Shown here: positions 28,835-36,947 of the stretch, one piece after another
Layout: the number at the start of each line of letters is the position of its first letter
How positions within the stretch are numbered: position 1 is the stretch's first letter
Assembly: GCA_016218665.1 (NCBI GenBank)
Contig: JACRDI010000008.1
Span: forward strand, 124,001-188,000
DNA: 64,000 nt
Direction of reading: 5' to 3'
Source: Desulfovibrio sp.
GTDB lineage: Bacteria > Desulfobacterota > Desulfovibrionia > Desulfovibrionales > Desulfovibrionaceae
Position numbers and translations under genes: made by a program
Notes under the pieces: generated by a model
The model's database searches: none
The model's input: the letters and a program-made list of their open reading frames with translations, nothing else
What the model was told of the DNA's origin: nothing

Positions 28835-29746
28835 ATGTCGAGCCTGATTGTGCGCCGCGCCGTGCGAGCGCTTGCGGTAATGTGTTGCGTGCTGGCCTTC
28901 GCCGCGGGCGAGACCCGCGCGGCCTCCCTGGTCTACGCCGCCCCGGTCCCGGCCCCGCAGGGCGCCTGGCAGCCCGGCGCGCCCTGGAACTTCAAGACGT
29001 TCCAGGAATCCATGCGCCAGTCCGGCCGTTCGGTGGAGATTCAGGAGAAGGACTTCGCCGAGATCCAGTCCCGCAAGGTCATGGCCATGGCCGTCATCGA
29101 GCAGTACCTGAAGCGGCGCTTCGGCAAGGCCGACCCGGAGGTGCTGCGCGCCTTCCGCGAGCTCCCGCGCGAATACTACCACTACGACTACCAGCGCCGG
29201 AAGCCCTTCGCCTCCAACAGCTACGAGCCCGCCCCCAAGCCCTGGGCCATCGGCTACGGCTCGGCCCTTTCGGACTACCTGGGCCAGGCCTACATGACGC
29301 AGCTTTCCAAGCCCAAGCCGGGGGAGACCGTGCTGGAGGTGGGCACCGGCTCCGGCTTCCAGAGTTCGCTTCTTTCGCGCATCGTGAAGGAGGTCTACTC
29401 CGTGGAGATCATCAAGCCCCTGGGCGGCGAAGTGGCGAAGATCTACAAGCCCCTGGGCCTTGAGAACGTGCACACCCGCGTGGGCGACGGCTACTTCGGC
29501 TGGCCCGAGGTCAAGGGCGGCTTCGACATCATCATGGTCACCTGCGCGGCGCGCTACGTCTCGCCCGAGCTGTTGAAGCAGCTCAAGCCCGGCGGACGGC
29601 TCATCGTGCCCATCGGCCAGCCCTTCAAGAAGGGCCAGGTGCTCTATGTGTTCACCAAGGACAAGGACGGCAAGGTCCACTCGCGCAAGGACATGGGCGT
29701 GTTCTTCATCCCCATGACCGGCAAGATCATGGAGAAGAAGTCCTAG
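28835..29746 (+). CDS. Protein-L-isoaspartate O-methyltransferase homologue with signal peptide
   Basis: A 303-residue protein. Residues 1-30 look like a cleavable signal peptide (VRALAVMCCVLAFAAGETRAA). The rest matches the PCMT family: AIGYGSALSDYLGQAYMTQL where PCMT has the GQTISQP region, the AdoMet loop VLEVGTGSGFQSSLLS, VYSVEIIKPL, and the late VPIGQP. PCMT enzymes repair isoaspartyl residues in the cytoplasm, where AdoMet is made, so an exported form raises a question of function. About 60 residues between the signal and the domain match nothing I know. The esterase gene follows after nine bases. Confidence 0.8.
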   Translation: MSSLIVRRAVRALAVMCCVLAFAAGETRAASLVYAAPVPAPQGAWQPGAPWNFKTFQESMRQSGRSVEIQEKDFAEIQSRKVMAMAVIEQYLKRRFGKADPEVLRAFRELPREYYHYDYQRRKPFASNSYEPAPKPWAIGYGSALSDYLGQAYMTQLSKPKPGETVLEVGTGSGFQSSLLSRIVKEVYSVEIIKPLGGEVAKIYKPLGLENVHTRVGDGYFGWPEVKGGFDIIMVTCAARYVSPELLKQLKPGGRLIVPIGQPFKKGQVLYVFTKDKDGKVHSRKDMGVFFIPMTGKIMEKKS

Positions 29747-29755
29747 GCGGCGGCT

Positions 29756-31150
29756 GTGAAGGTCCGCGGCACGATCTTCGGGAAGGGCTTGCGCCTGCTG
29801 GCGCGGGCCCTTCTTGCGTTTGGCGCGGCGGCGCTGCTGTCCCCGGGCGCGGCCCTGTGCGCCAGCGCTGGCGGCATGGCCGGGGATGTGCTCAACTCCA
29901 TCACCCGGTCGCCCTCGGCCAAGCAGGCCCAGGGCCAGTCCTCCGGCGGCGGGGGCGCGCAGAGCGGGCCCACTGCCCCGGCGCAGCCCGTGGCCCCGGT
30001 GGTGCCCGGCGCAGCCCCCCTCGCCGACCCAAGGTCGGACAGGCCCCTGCGTGAACTTGTGCGCCCCGCGCCACAGCCACGGGCCGGGGACAGGAAGGGG
30101 CCCAGGTCCGCGGGACGGCAGCTTGCTCCCGGCCGGCATGAGCTCGCCCTCACCCACGACGGCGCGGAACGCCGGGCCGTGGTTGTGGTGCCCAAGACGG
30201 CGCAGGGCAAGAAGGGGCAGGCGCCGCAAAAACTGCCGGTGCTCATCTTTCTGCACGGGGCGGGCGGCTCGGCCACGCAGGCCATGCGCCAGACCGGCCT
30301 GGCCGAACGCGCCGCGGCCGCGGGCTTCCTGGCCGTGTTCCCGGAGGGGCTGGGACCGAATGGAGCAGGCGGCGGAGCCAGTGGCGACGGCCAGACCTGG
30401 AACGCCTGGATGTGCTGCGGCTACGCGCGGGACAACCGCGTGGACGACGTGGGCTTTTTGACCGCGCTCATCGCGAAGCTGCGCTCCGACTACGGCGCCG
30501 ACCCGGCGCGCATCCACCTGTCCGGCTTCTCCAACGGGGCTATGCTGGCCAGCCGCTTCGCCCTGGAGCGGCCGGGCGTGGCCGCGTCCCTCACCTCCGT
30601 GGCCGGGTACCTGCCCTGCGACGCCCAGCAGCCCGCAGGCTCGCTGCCGGTGCTGGTCATCCACGGCGCGCAGGACAAGGTGGCCCGCTTCGCCCCCACC
30701 GAGGCCAAGCCCGCCACGGGCCGCTTCTGCGAGGACTACCCGGCCCGGGCCCAGGTGGAGTTCTGGGTGCGCGGCATGCGCCTTTCGCCCAAGGGCAGGC
30801 TGCAGGACTCCCCCAAGTCGCCCACGCGCGTGGAGGACTATGGCCCGGCCAAGGGCAAGGCCAGCGGGCAAGCCAACGGGCAAGCCAGCGGACACGGCGG
30901 AGGACCGAACGGGAGGGTGCGCTTCGTCATCGTGAAGAACGGCGGCCACGCCTGGCCCGGAGGCGAGCGCGAGCGCTACCGCTACTGCGACCTGCCCACC
31001 GCGGGCACCGACGCCACGGGCCTTGTGCTCGACTTCATCAAGCGCGCGGGCGGCCAGCCCCAGACGGCGGAGCCGGACGGCGCACAGAACAGGGCGCAGG
31101 CCAAGGCCAAGCCCGGCAAGGCGGGCGCCACGAAACGGAAGCCCGGGTAG
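29756..31150 (+). CDS. Exported PHB-depolymerase-family (LpqC-like) esterase
   Basis: A 464-residue alpha/beta hydrolase. It starts with a signal-like segment (ALLAFGAAALLSPGAALCASA) from a GTG codon with no clear ribosome site. A low-complexity Pro/Ala linker leads to the catalytic domain: oxyanion region LPVLIFLHGAGG, nucleophile S259 in LSGFSNGAML, and histidine in VKNGGHAWPGG. This pattern fits the Esterase_phd/LpqC group, including PHB depolymerases and feruloyl esterases. There is a short GQANGQASG repeat near residue 370 and a basic tail. It sits nine bases after the exported methyltransferase gene, so the two are probably co-transcribed. Confidence 0.8.
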   Translation: MKVRGTIFGKGLRLLARALLAFGAAALLSPGAALCASAGGMAGDVLNSITRSPSAKQAQGQSSGGGGAQSGPTAPAQPVAPVVPGAAPLADPRSDRPLRELVRPAPQPRAGDRKGPRSAGRQLAPGRHELALTHDGAERRAVVVVPKTAQGKKGQAPQKLPVLIFLHGAGGSATQAMRQTGLAERAAAAGFLAVFPEGLGPNGAGGGASGDGQTWNAWMCCGYARDNRVDDVGFLTALIAKLRSDYGADPARIHLSGFSNGAMLASRFALERPGVAASLTSVAGYLPCDAQQPAGSLPVLVIHGAQDKVARFAPTEAKPATGRFCEDYPARAQVEFWVRGMRLSPKGRLQDSPKSPTRVEDYGPAKGKASGQANGQASGHGGGPNGRVRFVIVKNGGHAWPGGERERYRYCDLPTAGTDATGLVLDFIKRAGGQPQTAEPDGAQNRAQAKAKPGKAGATKRKPG

Positions 31151-31159
31151 CCCGCAGGG

Positions 31160-31184
31160 GGCCGGGACGGGAGTCTCATCCGGC
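31160..31184 (+). terminator. Weak hairpin after the esterase gene
   Basis: ggccgg and ccggcc arms separated by about 13 bases, ten bases past the stop. No T run follows; it may only attenuate transcription. Confidence 0.35.
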
Positions 31185-31285
31185 CTTGCCCTTGGGCCGG
31201 AACTCTGGCAGGGTGCGCCTGACTTGTCACCCGGCGCGCCCTTCTGCCGGGCACTCCACGCCGGAACACAATGGCCGGAGCAGCA

Positions 31286-31699
31286 ATGATCGACCTCGTG
31301 AAGCATTCCTCCCACGCCGAAAGCGGCGGCAGCGCCAAGAGCCGAGCCGTGGACACCGGCATGGCCCTGACCCTGATCTGCCTCATCATCGGCCTGGTGC
31401 GCGGCGCAAGCGGCTGGTTCGCAGTCGCCGCCGCCCTGCTCGTGCTCAACATGACAGCGCCCATGCTCTTCGGCCCGGCCTCCCGGCTGTGGTTCGGCCT
31501 GTCCGCCGTGCTCGGCACGGTCATGAGCAAGGTCATCCTGACCCTCGTCTACTACCTCGTCCTCACCCCGGTGGGCCTGTTGCGGCGCGCCATGGGCAAG
31601 GACAGCCTCCGCCTGAAGACCTTCAAGAAGGGAACGGAATCGGTGTTCCACACCCGCACCGGCCCCTTCACCCCGGCGGACCTCAAGACCCCATTCTAG
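31286..31699 (+). CDS. SxtJ-family membrane protein
   Basis: A 137-residue protein with three hydrophobic segments (LTLICLIIGLVRG, WFAVAAALLVLNMTAPMLFG, SKVILTLVYYLVLTPVGLL) and a basic cytoplasmic-type tail (LRRAMGKDSLRLKTFKKGTE). This matches SxtJ, named from saxitoxin clusters but common beside carbamoyltransferases. Function is not established. The second ATG at 31286 is chosen. It leads a compact three-gene cassette with a DUF5989 protein and a carbamoyltransferase. Confidence 0.8.
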   Translation: MIDLVKHSSHAESGGSAKSRAVDTGMALTLICLIIGLVRGASGWFAVAAALLVLNMTAPMLFGPASRLWFGLSAVLGTVMSKVILTLVYYLVLTPVGLLRRAMGKDSLRLKTFKKGTESVFHTRTGPFTPADLKTPF

Positions 31700-31708
31700 G
31701 AGCCTGCG

Positions 31709-31858
31709 ATGGATTTTCTCCGCGACCTCTGGGACTTCCTGAAAGTCCGCAAAAAGTTCTGGCTGGCGCCCATCATCCTTGTGCTACTGCTCTTCGGCGC
31801 GCTCATCGTGCTCACCTCGGGCTCGGCCATCGCGCCCTTCATCTACACGCTGTTCTAG
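31709..31858 (+). CDS. DUF5989-family mini membrane protein
   Basis: A 49-residue protein too short for a 60-codon ORF cutoff. It starts MDFLRDLWDFLKVRKKFWLA, has one hydrophobic helix (IILVLLLFGALIVLTSG) and ends in AIAPFIYTLF. The pattern of a WDFLKVRKKFWL amphipathic start plus a single helix is the hallmark of DUF5989 proteins, found between SxtJ and carbamoyltransferase genes. AGGAG lies eight bases before the ATG. It begins nine bases after sxtJ and ends eight bases before the carbamoyltransferase. Confidence 0.85.
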   Translation: MDFLRDLWDFLKVRKKFWLAPIILVLLLFGALIVLTSGSAIAPFIYTLF

Positions 31859-31866
31859 GGCGAAGC

Positions 31867-33753
31867 ATGGCAGAAACTCCGCGCACCCGCCGGGCCATCC
31901 TGGGCATAAGCGCCTTCTACCACGACTCCGCCGCGGTGCTGCTGGTGGACGGCAAGATCGTGGCCGCCGCCCAGGAGGAACGCTTCACCCGCAGGAAGCA
32001 CGACCCGGACTTCCCGCACTTTGCCGCGCGCTACTGCCTGGCAGAGGCCGGCCTCTCCCCGGCGGACCTGGAGTGCGTGGCCTTCTACGACAAGCCCTAT
32101 CTGAAATTCGAGCGGCTGCTGGAGACCTACCACGCCTTCGCCCCGCGCGGGCTGGTGAGCTTCCTCACGGCCATGCCCGTGTGGATCCGCGAGAAGCTGT
32201 TCATGCGCCGCATGCTCAAGGACGAGCTGGCCAAGCTCGGTCCCGGCTCCCCGGAAATAATGTTCCCGGAGCACCACCTTTCCCACGCCTCCAGCGCCTT
32301 CTTCCCCTCCCCCTTTGAGGAAGCCGCGGTGCTCACCATCGACGGCGTGGGCGAGTGGGCCACCACCACCATCGGCCACGGCAAGGGGGGCGAGCTTTCC
32401 ATCCTGCGCGAGCTGCACTTCCCGCACTCCCTCGGCCTGCTCTATTCCGCCCTCACCGCCTGGTGCGGCTTCAAGGTCAACTCCGGCGAGTACAAGCTCA
32501 TGGGCCTGGCCCCCTACGGCATTGAGGGCTCCGAGCGCGTGGAGCGCTTCCGCAAGATCATCCTCGACCAGATGGTGGACCTGCGGCCCGACGGCTCCCT
32601 GCTGCTGAACATGGACTACTTCGACTACGCCACGGGCCTGACCATGTGCCGGGCCGACCGCTTCGAGGCCGCCCTGGGCCTGCCCCAGCGCGCGGGCGAG
32701 AGCGACATCACCCAGGAGTACATGGACCTGGCCCTGGCCATCCAGCAGATCACCGAGGAGGCCGTGTTCCGCATGGCCGACACCGCCCACGCCCTCACCG
32801 GCTCCAAGAACCTGGTCATGGCCGGGGGCGTGGCGCTCAACTGCGTGGCCAACGGCAAGCTCCTGAAGCGCGGGCCCTTCGAGAACATCTGGATCCAGCC
32901 CGCCGCGGGCGACGCCGGCGGAGCCCTGGGCGCGGCCCTGGCCGCCTGGCACATCGGCCTTTCCCAGCCGCGCACGGCCCACGCCTCCGAACCCGGCGGC
33001 GACATGATGCAGGGCGCCTACCTCGGCCCGGTCTTTTCCTCTGGCGACATCGAGCGCACCCTGCGGCGCTTCTCCGCTCCGGCCGAAAAATTCGCCGACT
33101 TCGACGCCCTGTGCTCCCGCGTGTCCGCCCTGCTGGCGGGCGGCGCGGCCGTGGGCTGGTTCCAGGGCCGCATGGAGTACGGCCCGCGCGCCTTAGGCGG
33201 CCGCAGCATCCTGGGCGACCCGCGCCACGGCGACATGCAGAAGAAGCTGAACCTGAAGATCAAGTACCGCGAGGGCTTCCGGCCCTTCGCGCCCTCCGTG
33301 CTGGAGGAGCACATGGCCGAGTGCTTCGACCTCGACGCGACCTCGCCCTACATGCTCCTGGTGGCCCCGGTGGCCGAGTCCAAGCGCAAGCCCCTGCCCG
33401 AGGGCTACTGGACCCGGCCCATGTACGAGCGCCTCTATGTGGAGCGCTCCGAGCTGCCGGCCATCACCCACGTGGACTTCTCCGCGCGCATCCAGAGCGT
33501 GTCCCGCGCCACCAATCCGCGCTACTGGCAGCTCATCGACACCTTCCGCCGCGAGCAGGGCTGCCCCGTGGTGGTCAACACCAGCTTCAACGTGCGCGGC
33601 GAGCCCATCGTCTGCACGCCCGCCGACGCCTACGCCTGCTTCATGCGCACCGAAATGGACGCCCTTGTGCTGGGCGACTGGCTCCTCGTGAAGGACAACC
33701 AGCCCGAATGGCGCGAGGAAGGCGACTGGCGAGCCAAGTTCGAGCTGGACTAG
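31867..33753 (+). CDS. Carbamoyltransferase, NodU/TobZ/CmcH family
   Basis: A 628-residue enzyme that transfers a carbamoyl group from carbamoyl phosphate, through an adenylate, to a hydroxyl on a small molecule or glycan. The N-terminal ASKHA-fold Kae1-like domain starts ILGISAFYHDSAAVLLVDGKI and has the metal-binding EHHLSHASSAFF. The C-terminal YrdC-like domain includes GRMEYGPRALGGRSILGDPR and NTSFNVRGEPIVCTP. It is full length. The longer open frame running back into the esterase is not used. With the two small membrane proteins it probably modifies an envelope-linked acceptor; that is inference from gene order. Confidence 0.92.
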   Translation: MAETPRTRRAILGISAFYHDSAAVLLVDGKIVAAAQEERFTRRKHDPDFPHFAARYCLAEAGLSPADLECVAFYDKPYLKFERLLETYHAFAPRGLVSFLTAMPVWIREKLFMRRMLKDELAKLGPGSPEIMFPEHHLSHASSAFFPSPFEEAAVLTIDGVGEWATTTIGHGKGGELSILRELHFPHSLGLLYSALTAWCGFKVNSGEYKLMGLAPYGIEGSERVERFRKIILDQMVDLRPDGSLLLNMDYFDYATGLTMCRADRFEAALGLPQRAGESDITQEYMDLALAIQQITEEAVFRMADTAHALTGSKNLVMAGGVALNCVANGKLLKRGPFENIWIQPAAGDAGGALGAALAAWHIGLSQPRTAHASEPGGDMMQGAYLGPVFSSGDIERTLRRFSAPAEKFADFDALCSRVSALLAGGAAVGWFQGRMEYGPRALGGRSILGDPRHGDMQKKLNLKIKYREGFRPFAPSVLEEHMAECFDLDATSPYMLLVAPVAESKRKPLPEGYWTRPMYERLYVERSELPAITHVDFSARIQSVSRATNPRYWQLIDTFRREQGCPVVVNTSFNVRGEPIVCTPADAYACFMRTEMDALVLGDWLLVKDNQPEWREEGDWRAKFELD

Positions 33754-33766
33754 ACAGGAAGTGAAG

Positions 33767-33837
33767 CAAGGGGCGCCGCCCCTTGATCCCCGCTGGGGCG
33801 CCGCCCCAGACCCCGCCAGGGGGTATGCGCCCCCTGG
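33767..33837 (+). repeat. Composite 3'-UTR palindromic element after the carbamoyltransferase gene
   Basis: The type copy: caaggggcgccgccccttg (33767-33785), ctggggcgccgccccag (33792-33808), CCAGGGGGTATGCGCCCCCT+GG hairpin (33816-33837), spacer acccgcatg, then the long hairpin at 33847. It begins 14 bases after the stop. Confidence 0.88.
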
Positions 33838-33846
33838 ACCCGCATG

Positions 33847-33896
33847 ACGCCAGAAGGGCCGGATTCGAGCACGCTCGAGTCCGGCCCTTCTGGCGT
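33847..33896 (+). terminator. About 24-bp hairpin ending the carbamoyltransferase transcript
   Basis: Arms acgccagaagggccgga.. and ..tccggcccttctggcgt with one G-T pair and a tiny loop. It is the terminal module of the preceding element. Confidence 0.8.
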
Positions 33897-34054
33897 GTGA
33901 GGCTCATCGGGAGAGACGCAGGTCTCTGCCCTGCCTCCTCCATACCCCTACAAAAGTTTTTGCGGGGTCGGTGGGGGTGCGGGGGCGGCCACGGCGTGCA
34001 AGCTGTGGGCTTTTTGAAATAAGCTCCCCTCCCGCCCCCGCGTTCCTCTCCCTC

Positions 34055-34639
34055 CTACAGCGCCTGCGGCCTCTCGATCCACTTGTTGACCACGGGCGCG
34101 ACATAGTTGCCGAACTGGTCGAGCAGCGCGCCGGGCGTGGGCGCGGAGAGCAGCATGGTGCGGTGCAGGGGCTGGATGAAGCCCTGGCCCACGGCGTTGT
34201 CCAGGAAGGCGCACAGGCATGAGTAGTAGCCGTCCACGTCCAGCAGCCCGCAAGGCTTCTTGTGGAAGCCAAGCTGGGCCCAGGTCAGCATCTCGCACAG
34301 TTCTTCCAGGGTGCCCATGCCGCCGGGCAGGGCGATGAAGGCGTCGGACAGCTCGGCCATCATGGCCTTGCGCTCGTGCATGGAGCTGACGATGTGCTGC
34401 TCGGTGAGCCGCGTATGGGCGAGCTCCTTTTCCTGCAGGGCGGTGGGGATGACGCCGATGACCTCGCCTCCGGCGGCCAGGGCGGAGTCGGCCAGGGCGC
34501 CCATGAGGCCCACGTTGGAACCGCCGTACACGCAGGTTATGCCGCGGCGGGCCAGTTCTGCGCCCATGTCCTGGGCGGCCTTGAGGTAGTCGGGCTTGGT
34601 GCCGGGGTTTGATCCGAGAAAAACACAAACGCGCTTCAT
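34055..34639 (-). CDS. LOG-family protein (lysine-decarboxylase-like Rossmann fold)
   Basis: A 194-residue protein with the family signature ALPGGMGTLEELCEMLTWAQLG (PGGxGTxxE) and the N-terminal VCVFLGSNPGTKPDYLKAA and VYGGSNVGLMG. Members such as LOG and YgdH cleave nucleoside monophosphates to the base and ribose phosphate. The ATG at 34639 has AGGAG six bases upstream; the longer open frame is not supported. It follows the HTH regulator gene by 34 bases on the same strand, so the two probably form an operon. Confidence 0.9.
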   Translation of the reverse strand: MKRVCVFLGSNPGTKPDYLKAAQDMGAELARRGITCVYGGSNVGLMGALADSALAAGGEVIGVIPTALQEKELAHTRLTEQHIVSSMHERKAMMAELSDAFIALPGGMGTLEELCEMLTWAQLGFHKKPCGLLDVDGYYSCLCAFLDNAVGQGFIQPLHRTMLLSAPTPGALLDQFGNYVAPVVNKWIERPQAL

Positions 34640-34673
34640 GCAAAGCTCCTGTTGGGTGGATGTGTGGGGAAAA

Positions 34674-35756
34674 TCAGGACATCTGGTCGCGCAGCTGGCG
34701 GAAGATCTCCTGCAGTTGGACGGGGGTGGCTTCGGCCTCGTTGATGCGCATGCGCCGGATGAGCCCCACGAGGTTGCCGCGCGGGGTGGTGGTGCGCTCG
34801 AAGAGGATTTCGCGGTTCTGGGCGCGGCCAAGGGGGATGGCGCAGGTCCAGGCCTCGGGCGTGTCCTGGAACCAGGCGGCCGGGGCCGCGCCCTCGGGGG
34901 AGAGCACCTCCACGAGACGGCGCACGCTCTGGCCTCCGGGCAGGCCCAGGAAGTCTCCGCGCTCGGAGCGGATGACCGCGGGCAGGTCCAGAAAGGCCTT
35001 GTCCGGCTGTGCGGGCTCGGGGAAGGGCGGCTCCGGCCTGGGCTCGCGCCCCAGGGCGTAGGAGGCCACAGGCCCGGCCGGGCCGTGCACGGTGACGATC
35101 TTGCGCGCGGTGAGCACGGTGGGCTGTTCTTCGTCAGCGGCAGCCGCGGCGGCAAAAGGATCGGGGGCGGCTTCGACCTGCGCACCCGCAGGGGCAGCTT
35201 CCGGCGCGGGCTCCTGCGTGCGGGCGGCGGCCGGAGGAGCCGTCTGGACCGGGGCTGCGGGCTCCTGCACGGCGGAAGCGGCCTTGGCGGCGCGCAGCTC
35301 GGTCAGCAGCTCGGCCACCAGGGCCTTGGACGCGGCCTCCAGCGTGGCCAGATTGCGCACCTCGGCCTCCAGTTGCTCCATGCGCAGGCGTGCCTGGTCC
35401 TGGGCGGCGGCCATCTGGGCAATGCGCTCCGCCAGGGCGGACTCCTGTCCTTGGCCGGCAGGAGAAACGGCTGGCTGGGCGGCCGATTTTTTCGCTGTCG
35501 ATAAGCGACGATTTGACGGATACTCTTTGAATTCGGAACGAAGCGCCTCGGCAGCATGAAGAATCGACAAGCCTTCCGCAAAGAGCTCGCGGATGCGCAG
35601 GCACACTTTCAGGGCCTCGGCGTGCAGGCGCACGGGCTTGCCCTCCCGCGCCACGGGCAGGAAGGTAGGGAACTTGCTGCGGTAGCTCTTGATGGTCGTT
35701 TCCGACACACCGAGCGCCCGGGCCAGATCCCTGTGCGTCACTGTCTGCTCGCCCAT
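34674..35756 (-). CDS. MerR-type HTH regulator with coiled coil and C-terminal domain
   Basis: A 360-residue protein. Residues about 5-75 form a winged-helix/MerR DNA-binding domain (THRDLARALGVSETTIKSYRSKFPTFLPV, LRIRELFAEGLSILHAAEAL). A coiled coil (about 100-150) and a Pro/Ala linker follow. The last 130 residues (VRRLVEVLSPEG, WTCAIPLGRAQNREILFERTTTPRGNLVGLI) match no domain I know. The ATG at 35756 has GGAGG six bases upstream. It is upstream of the LOG gene on the same strand and divergent from the NlpC/P60 gene across 380 bases. Confidence 0.75.
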   Translation of the reverse strand: MGEQTVTHRDLARALGVSETTIKSYRSKFPTFLPVAREGKPVRLHAEALKVCLRIRELFAEGLSILHAAEALRSEFKEYPSNRRLSTAKKSAAQPAVSPAGQGQESALAERIAQMAAAQDQARLRMEQLEAEVRNLATLEAASKALVAELLTELRAAKAASAVQEPAAPVQTAPPAAARTQEPAPEAAPAGAQVEAAPDPFAAAAAADEEQPTVLTARKIVTVHGPAGPVASYALGREPRPEPPFPEPAQPDKAFLDLPAVIRSERGDFLGLPGGQSVRRLVEVLSPEGAAPAAWFQDTPEAWTCAIPLGRAQNREILFERTTTPRGNLVGLIRRMRINEAEATPVQLQEIFRQLRDQMS

Positions 35757-36136
35757 CCGGGCCCTCCATGCCGTTGTCCCGCGCGCATCGTCGCTTGCCG
35801 ATTCACGGCGCAAGACCTTGGCGCGCGCCGCTTGCTGGCTTCTCGATAGCGCCGGGAAACGGACGCGTCAAGGCCGGCGCGCACCGCTCCGGCGGCCGCG
35901 GGCAAACACCCGCATGGCGCTACGCAGGCGGATTTCCCCTTGGCTCGGAGGGGGAAATCAGGCTATAGCTCCCTGAACCGCGCTCCGGCGCCGCGCTCTT
36001 CTTTCTTCCCGCCGCATCCTGGCGGGCCTGCGGCCCGGATCCCGGCAACCGGCCCGGCACAAGCCCCCGCGCTGCCCCCGGCAGCTTCAACGGGCAGGAC
36101 TTGTGGCCGCGCGGCCCCAAGGAGCAGCATCTGATC
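35757..36136. other. 380-bp divergent intergenic region
   Basis: It separates the HTH regulator and the NlpC/P60 gene and must hold both promoters. A 9-bp gatttcccc/ggggaaatc hairpin lies at 35931-35959. I see no clear promoter or operator and no gene. Confidence 0.5.
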
Positions 36137-36934
36137 GTGAGAATACCCGCGCGCGGGCACCTGGCCCGCCTTCTCAAAACCTTGCCCCGGAGCCTCCGGG
36201 TCTTGCGCGTCTTCGCCCTGCTGGGCGGGGCCCTGGCCACGGCCGCCTGCGCGCCCATGAACCTTCCCGCCCGCGCGGGCAGCCCCGCAGGCGATCCCGA
36301 CCCCATCCGCGCCGAGAACGCCGACCTGCTGGCCGAGCAGAACCTGCCCGGAAGCGAACGCTACCAGGTGACGCCGCCGCGCGAGCTGCCCGGCCCCCTG
36401 CCCGGTCCCGTGCCCCTCACGCCCCCCGGCCGCCCGGGCACCCTGCGCCTGCCCGGCCTGGCAGAGGCCCCGCCCAAGGCCACGGACATCCCCGAGTTCC
36501 CCACCCTGGACGACCTGGAAGTGGAAGCCCGCCTGGAGCGCCTGGCCAAGCTGCCGCCCTCCCTCGGCCTGGACATCGTGCGCACGGGCCTGACCCAGAA
36601 GGGCCGCCGCTATCGCCGCGCGGGCACCTCGCCGGCCACGGGCTTCGACTGCTCCGGCTTCACCCAGTGGACCTTCCGCCAGCACGGGTTGAGCCTGCCG
36701 CGCACCGCCCAGGAGCAGTACCACACGGGCATCAAGGTCAGCACCAGCGAGCTGCGCGCCGGCGACCTCGTCTTCTACAAGATCAATCGCCGCGGCCGCT
36801 GGCACGTGGGCATCTACATGGAAGACGGAGTGTTCGTGCACAGCCCCAGGCCCGGACGCGGCATCTCCGAGGCCAACATGAGCGACGGCTACTGGGCCAA
36901 GCGCTACCTGGGCGCGCGGCGCTACACGCGCTAG
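36137..36934 (+). CDS. NlpC/P60-family lipoprotein endopeptidase
   Basis: A lipoprotein of about 265 residues. The signal peptide ends in a lipobox, LATAAC. A Pro-rich linker leads to an NlpC/P60 domain in the last 130 residues: catalytic cysteine in TGFDCSGFTQWTF, histidine in RWHVGIYMEDGVFVHSP. Such enzymes cut peptide bonds in peptidoglycan stems. The start is uncertain: GTG at 36137 is chosen with AAGGAG about 12 bases upstream, while a TTG at 36101 would also be in frame. hemW follows after 13 bases. Confidence 0.82.
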   Translation: MRIPARGHLARLLKTLPRSLRVLRVFALLGGALATAACAPMNLPARAGSPAGDPDPIRAENADLLAEQNLPGSERYQVTPPRELPGPLPGPVPLTPPGRPGTLRLPGLAEAPPKATDIPEFPTLDDLEVEARLERLAKLPPSLGLDIVRTGLTQKGRRYRRAGTSPATGFDCSGFTQWTFRQHGLSLPRTAQEQYHTGIKVSTSELRAGDLVFYKINRRGRWHVGIYMEDGVFVHSPRPGRGISEANMSDGYWAKRYLGARRYTR

Positions 36935-36947
36935 GGGACGGCCGGCC

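Larger units (their letters stand above)
33754..34054. other. 301-bp convergent intergenic region
   Basis: The left half is the carbamoyltransferase 3' element and terminator. The right half contains a cccctacaaaag/tttttgcgggg palindrome near 33946-33969, probably part of the LOG gene terminator on the minus strand. No gene seen. Confidence 0.55.

Noticed and set aside
30412..33753. A single 1,113-codon frame that would fuse an esterase-region peptide to the carbamoyltransferase
   Set aside because: The first 485 codons are the wrong frame across the esterase, sxtJ and DUF5989 genes. Carbamoyltransferase homology begins at the ATG at 31867.
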